The notes beneath the pieces are model-generated. The model saw nothing but the letters and a program-made list of their open reading frames with translations, was not told where the DNA came from and ran no database searches. A stretch of DNA of 15,084 nucleotides from Clostridiales bacterium. GTDB lineage: Bacteria > Bacillota > Clostridia > Christensenellales > Christensenellaceae. Made by a program: the position numbers and the translations under genes. Of this stretch, positions 14,890 to 15,084 are shown piece after piece. The stretch is from positions 1 to 15,084 of the forward strand of contig QAKS01000057.1 of assembly GCA_003343685.1 (NCBI GenBank), given 5' to 3'. Each line of letters begins with the position of its first letter. Position 1 is the first letter of the stretch.

Positions 14890-14918
14890 TTGATTGTAGA
14901 TTATTTTTCATCTATACT
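14890..14918 (+). promoter_or_regulatory. Near-consensus promoter in the right-hand gene-free stretch
   Basis: TTGATT (14890-14895), a 17-nt spacer and TATACT (14913-14918) in an AT-rich stretch. Predicted start near 14925, so the RNA would begin directly before the hairpin array at 14943-15062. The bases between the patatin stop (14766) and this promoter show nothing clear. Confidence 0.65.
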
Positions 14919-14942
14919 TAGGTGTAAAAATATTGTTAAGGT

Positions 14943-15062
14943 GGTATCCTCGTTAACGATATCCCTTGCTGCTAAAGCAAAAGTCATAACCACCCCTAAG
15001 AGGGGTGGCATGACGAGCGGCCTATAAGGCCTTATTACTGCCAGCGCCTAAATGACGCTGGC
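14943..15062 (+). other. Array of five hairpins: structured RNA leader or mobile-element end (candidate)
   Basis: In order: GGTATC/GATATC with one wobble (14943-14963); TTGCT/AGCAA (14966-14980); GTCAT-aa-CCACCCCT paired with AGGGGTGG-c-ATGAC (14983-15014), 13 bp; GGCCT/AGGCC (15019-15031); GCCAGCG/CGCTGGC (15040-15062). Three loops contain CTAA. No gene is seen in 14767-15084: a 61-codon frame at 14842-15027 has no ribosome site. The feature may continue beyond the window. Hairpin arrays occur at ends and leaders of IS200/IS605-type elements and in cis-regulatory RNAs, but no transposase or known riboswitch is visible here. Confidence 0.5.
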
Positions 15063-15084
15063 TTTCACTTTGTTCAAGCCTTTG

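Noticed and set aside
14842..15027. 61-codon open frame with a hydrophobic N-terminal half
   Set aside because: No ribosome site before its ATG; it spans the promoter and three of the hairpins, so it is unlikely to be translated, although a small membrane peptide cannot be fully excluded.

Overview
The window looks like a chromosomal piece of a Gram-positive Clostridia-type (Firmicutes) bacterium. This rests on the strong AGGAGG-type ribosome sites, the GTG and TTG starts, the single-membrane lipoprotein PotD, a PdaC-like peptidoglycan deacetylase, a zf-HC2 membrane protein and the XRE-cupin/potABCD gene order. No marker gene here fixes the genus. Base composition is moderate and even. The genes almost avoid TTA, CTA and TCA codons, which leaves long in-register open frames on the opposite strand that are not genes.

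Left part (1-8954), envelope precursors. On the minus strand glmM, glmS and a GlpA/LhgO-type FAD oxidoreductase (cut by the window edge) form one tight operon from a good extended -10 promoter. galE diverges from it. Next comes a membrane-anchored polysaccharide deacetylase, then two minus-strand genes: galU and an orphan zf-HC2 (anti-sigma-like) membrane protein. GlmM and GlmS supply amino-sugar phosphate for UDP-GlcNAc, GalU makes UDP-glucose, GalE interconverts UDP-glucose and UDP-galactose, and the deacetylase would edit finished cell-wall glycans. An ECF-sigma-type promoter (GAAAC-N16-CGTC) lies directly before the zf-HC2 gene, which hints that this gene and perhaps galU belong to an envelope-stress regulon.

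Middle part (9009-13749), polyamine uptake. A promoter and a cluster of GTTTA-type half-sites precede a six-gene operon: XRE-cupin regulator, potA, potB, potC, potD and a small TfoX-N protein. The genes are 12 nt apart or less, or overlap by 4 nt (15 nt for potA-potB), and the operon ends at a clear intrinsic terminator.

Right part (13750-15084). A patatin-like phospholipase gene is followed by 318 bp without a gene. That stretch has a near-consensus promoter and then five successive hairpins up to the window edge, either the leader or end of a mobile element or a structured RNA.

Two stretches stand out as not explained by ordinary genes. The first is 6954-7235, a hairpin-packed element with about 50-bp inverted ends, placed between convergent genes like a MITE or REP-type repeat. 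The second is the promoter-plus-hairpin array at 14890-15062. No tRNA, rRNA, CRISPR array or recognisable transposase gene was seen.
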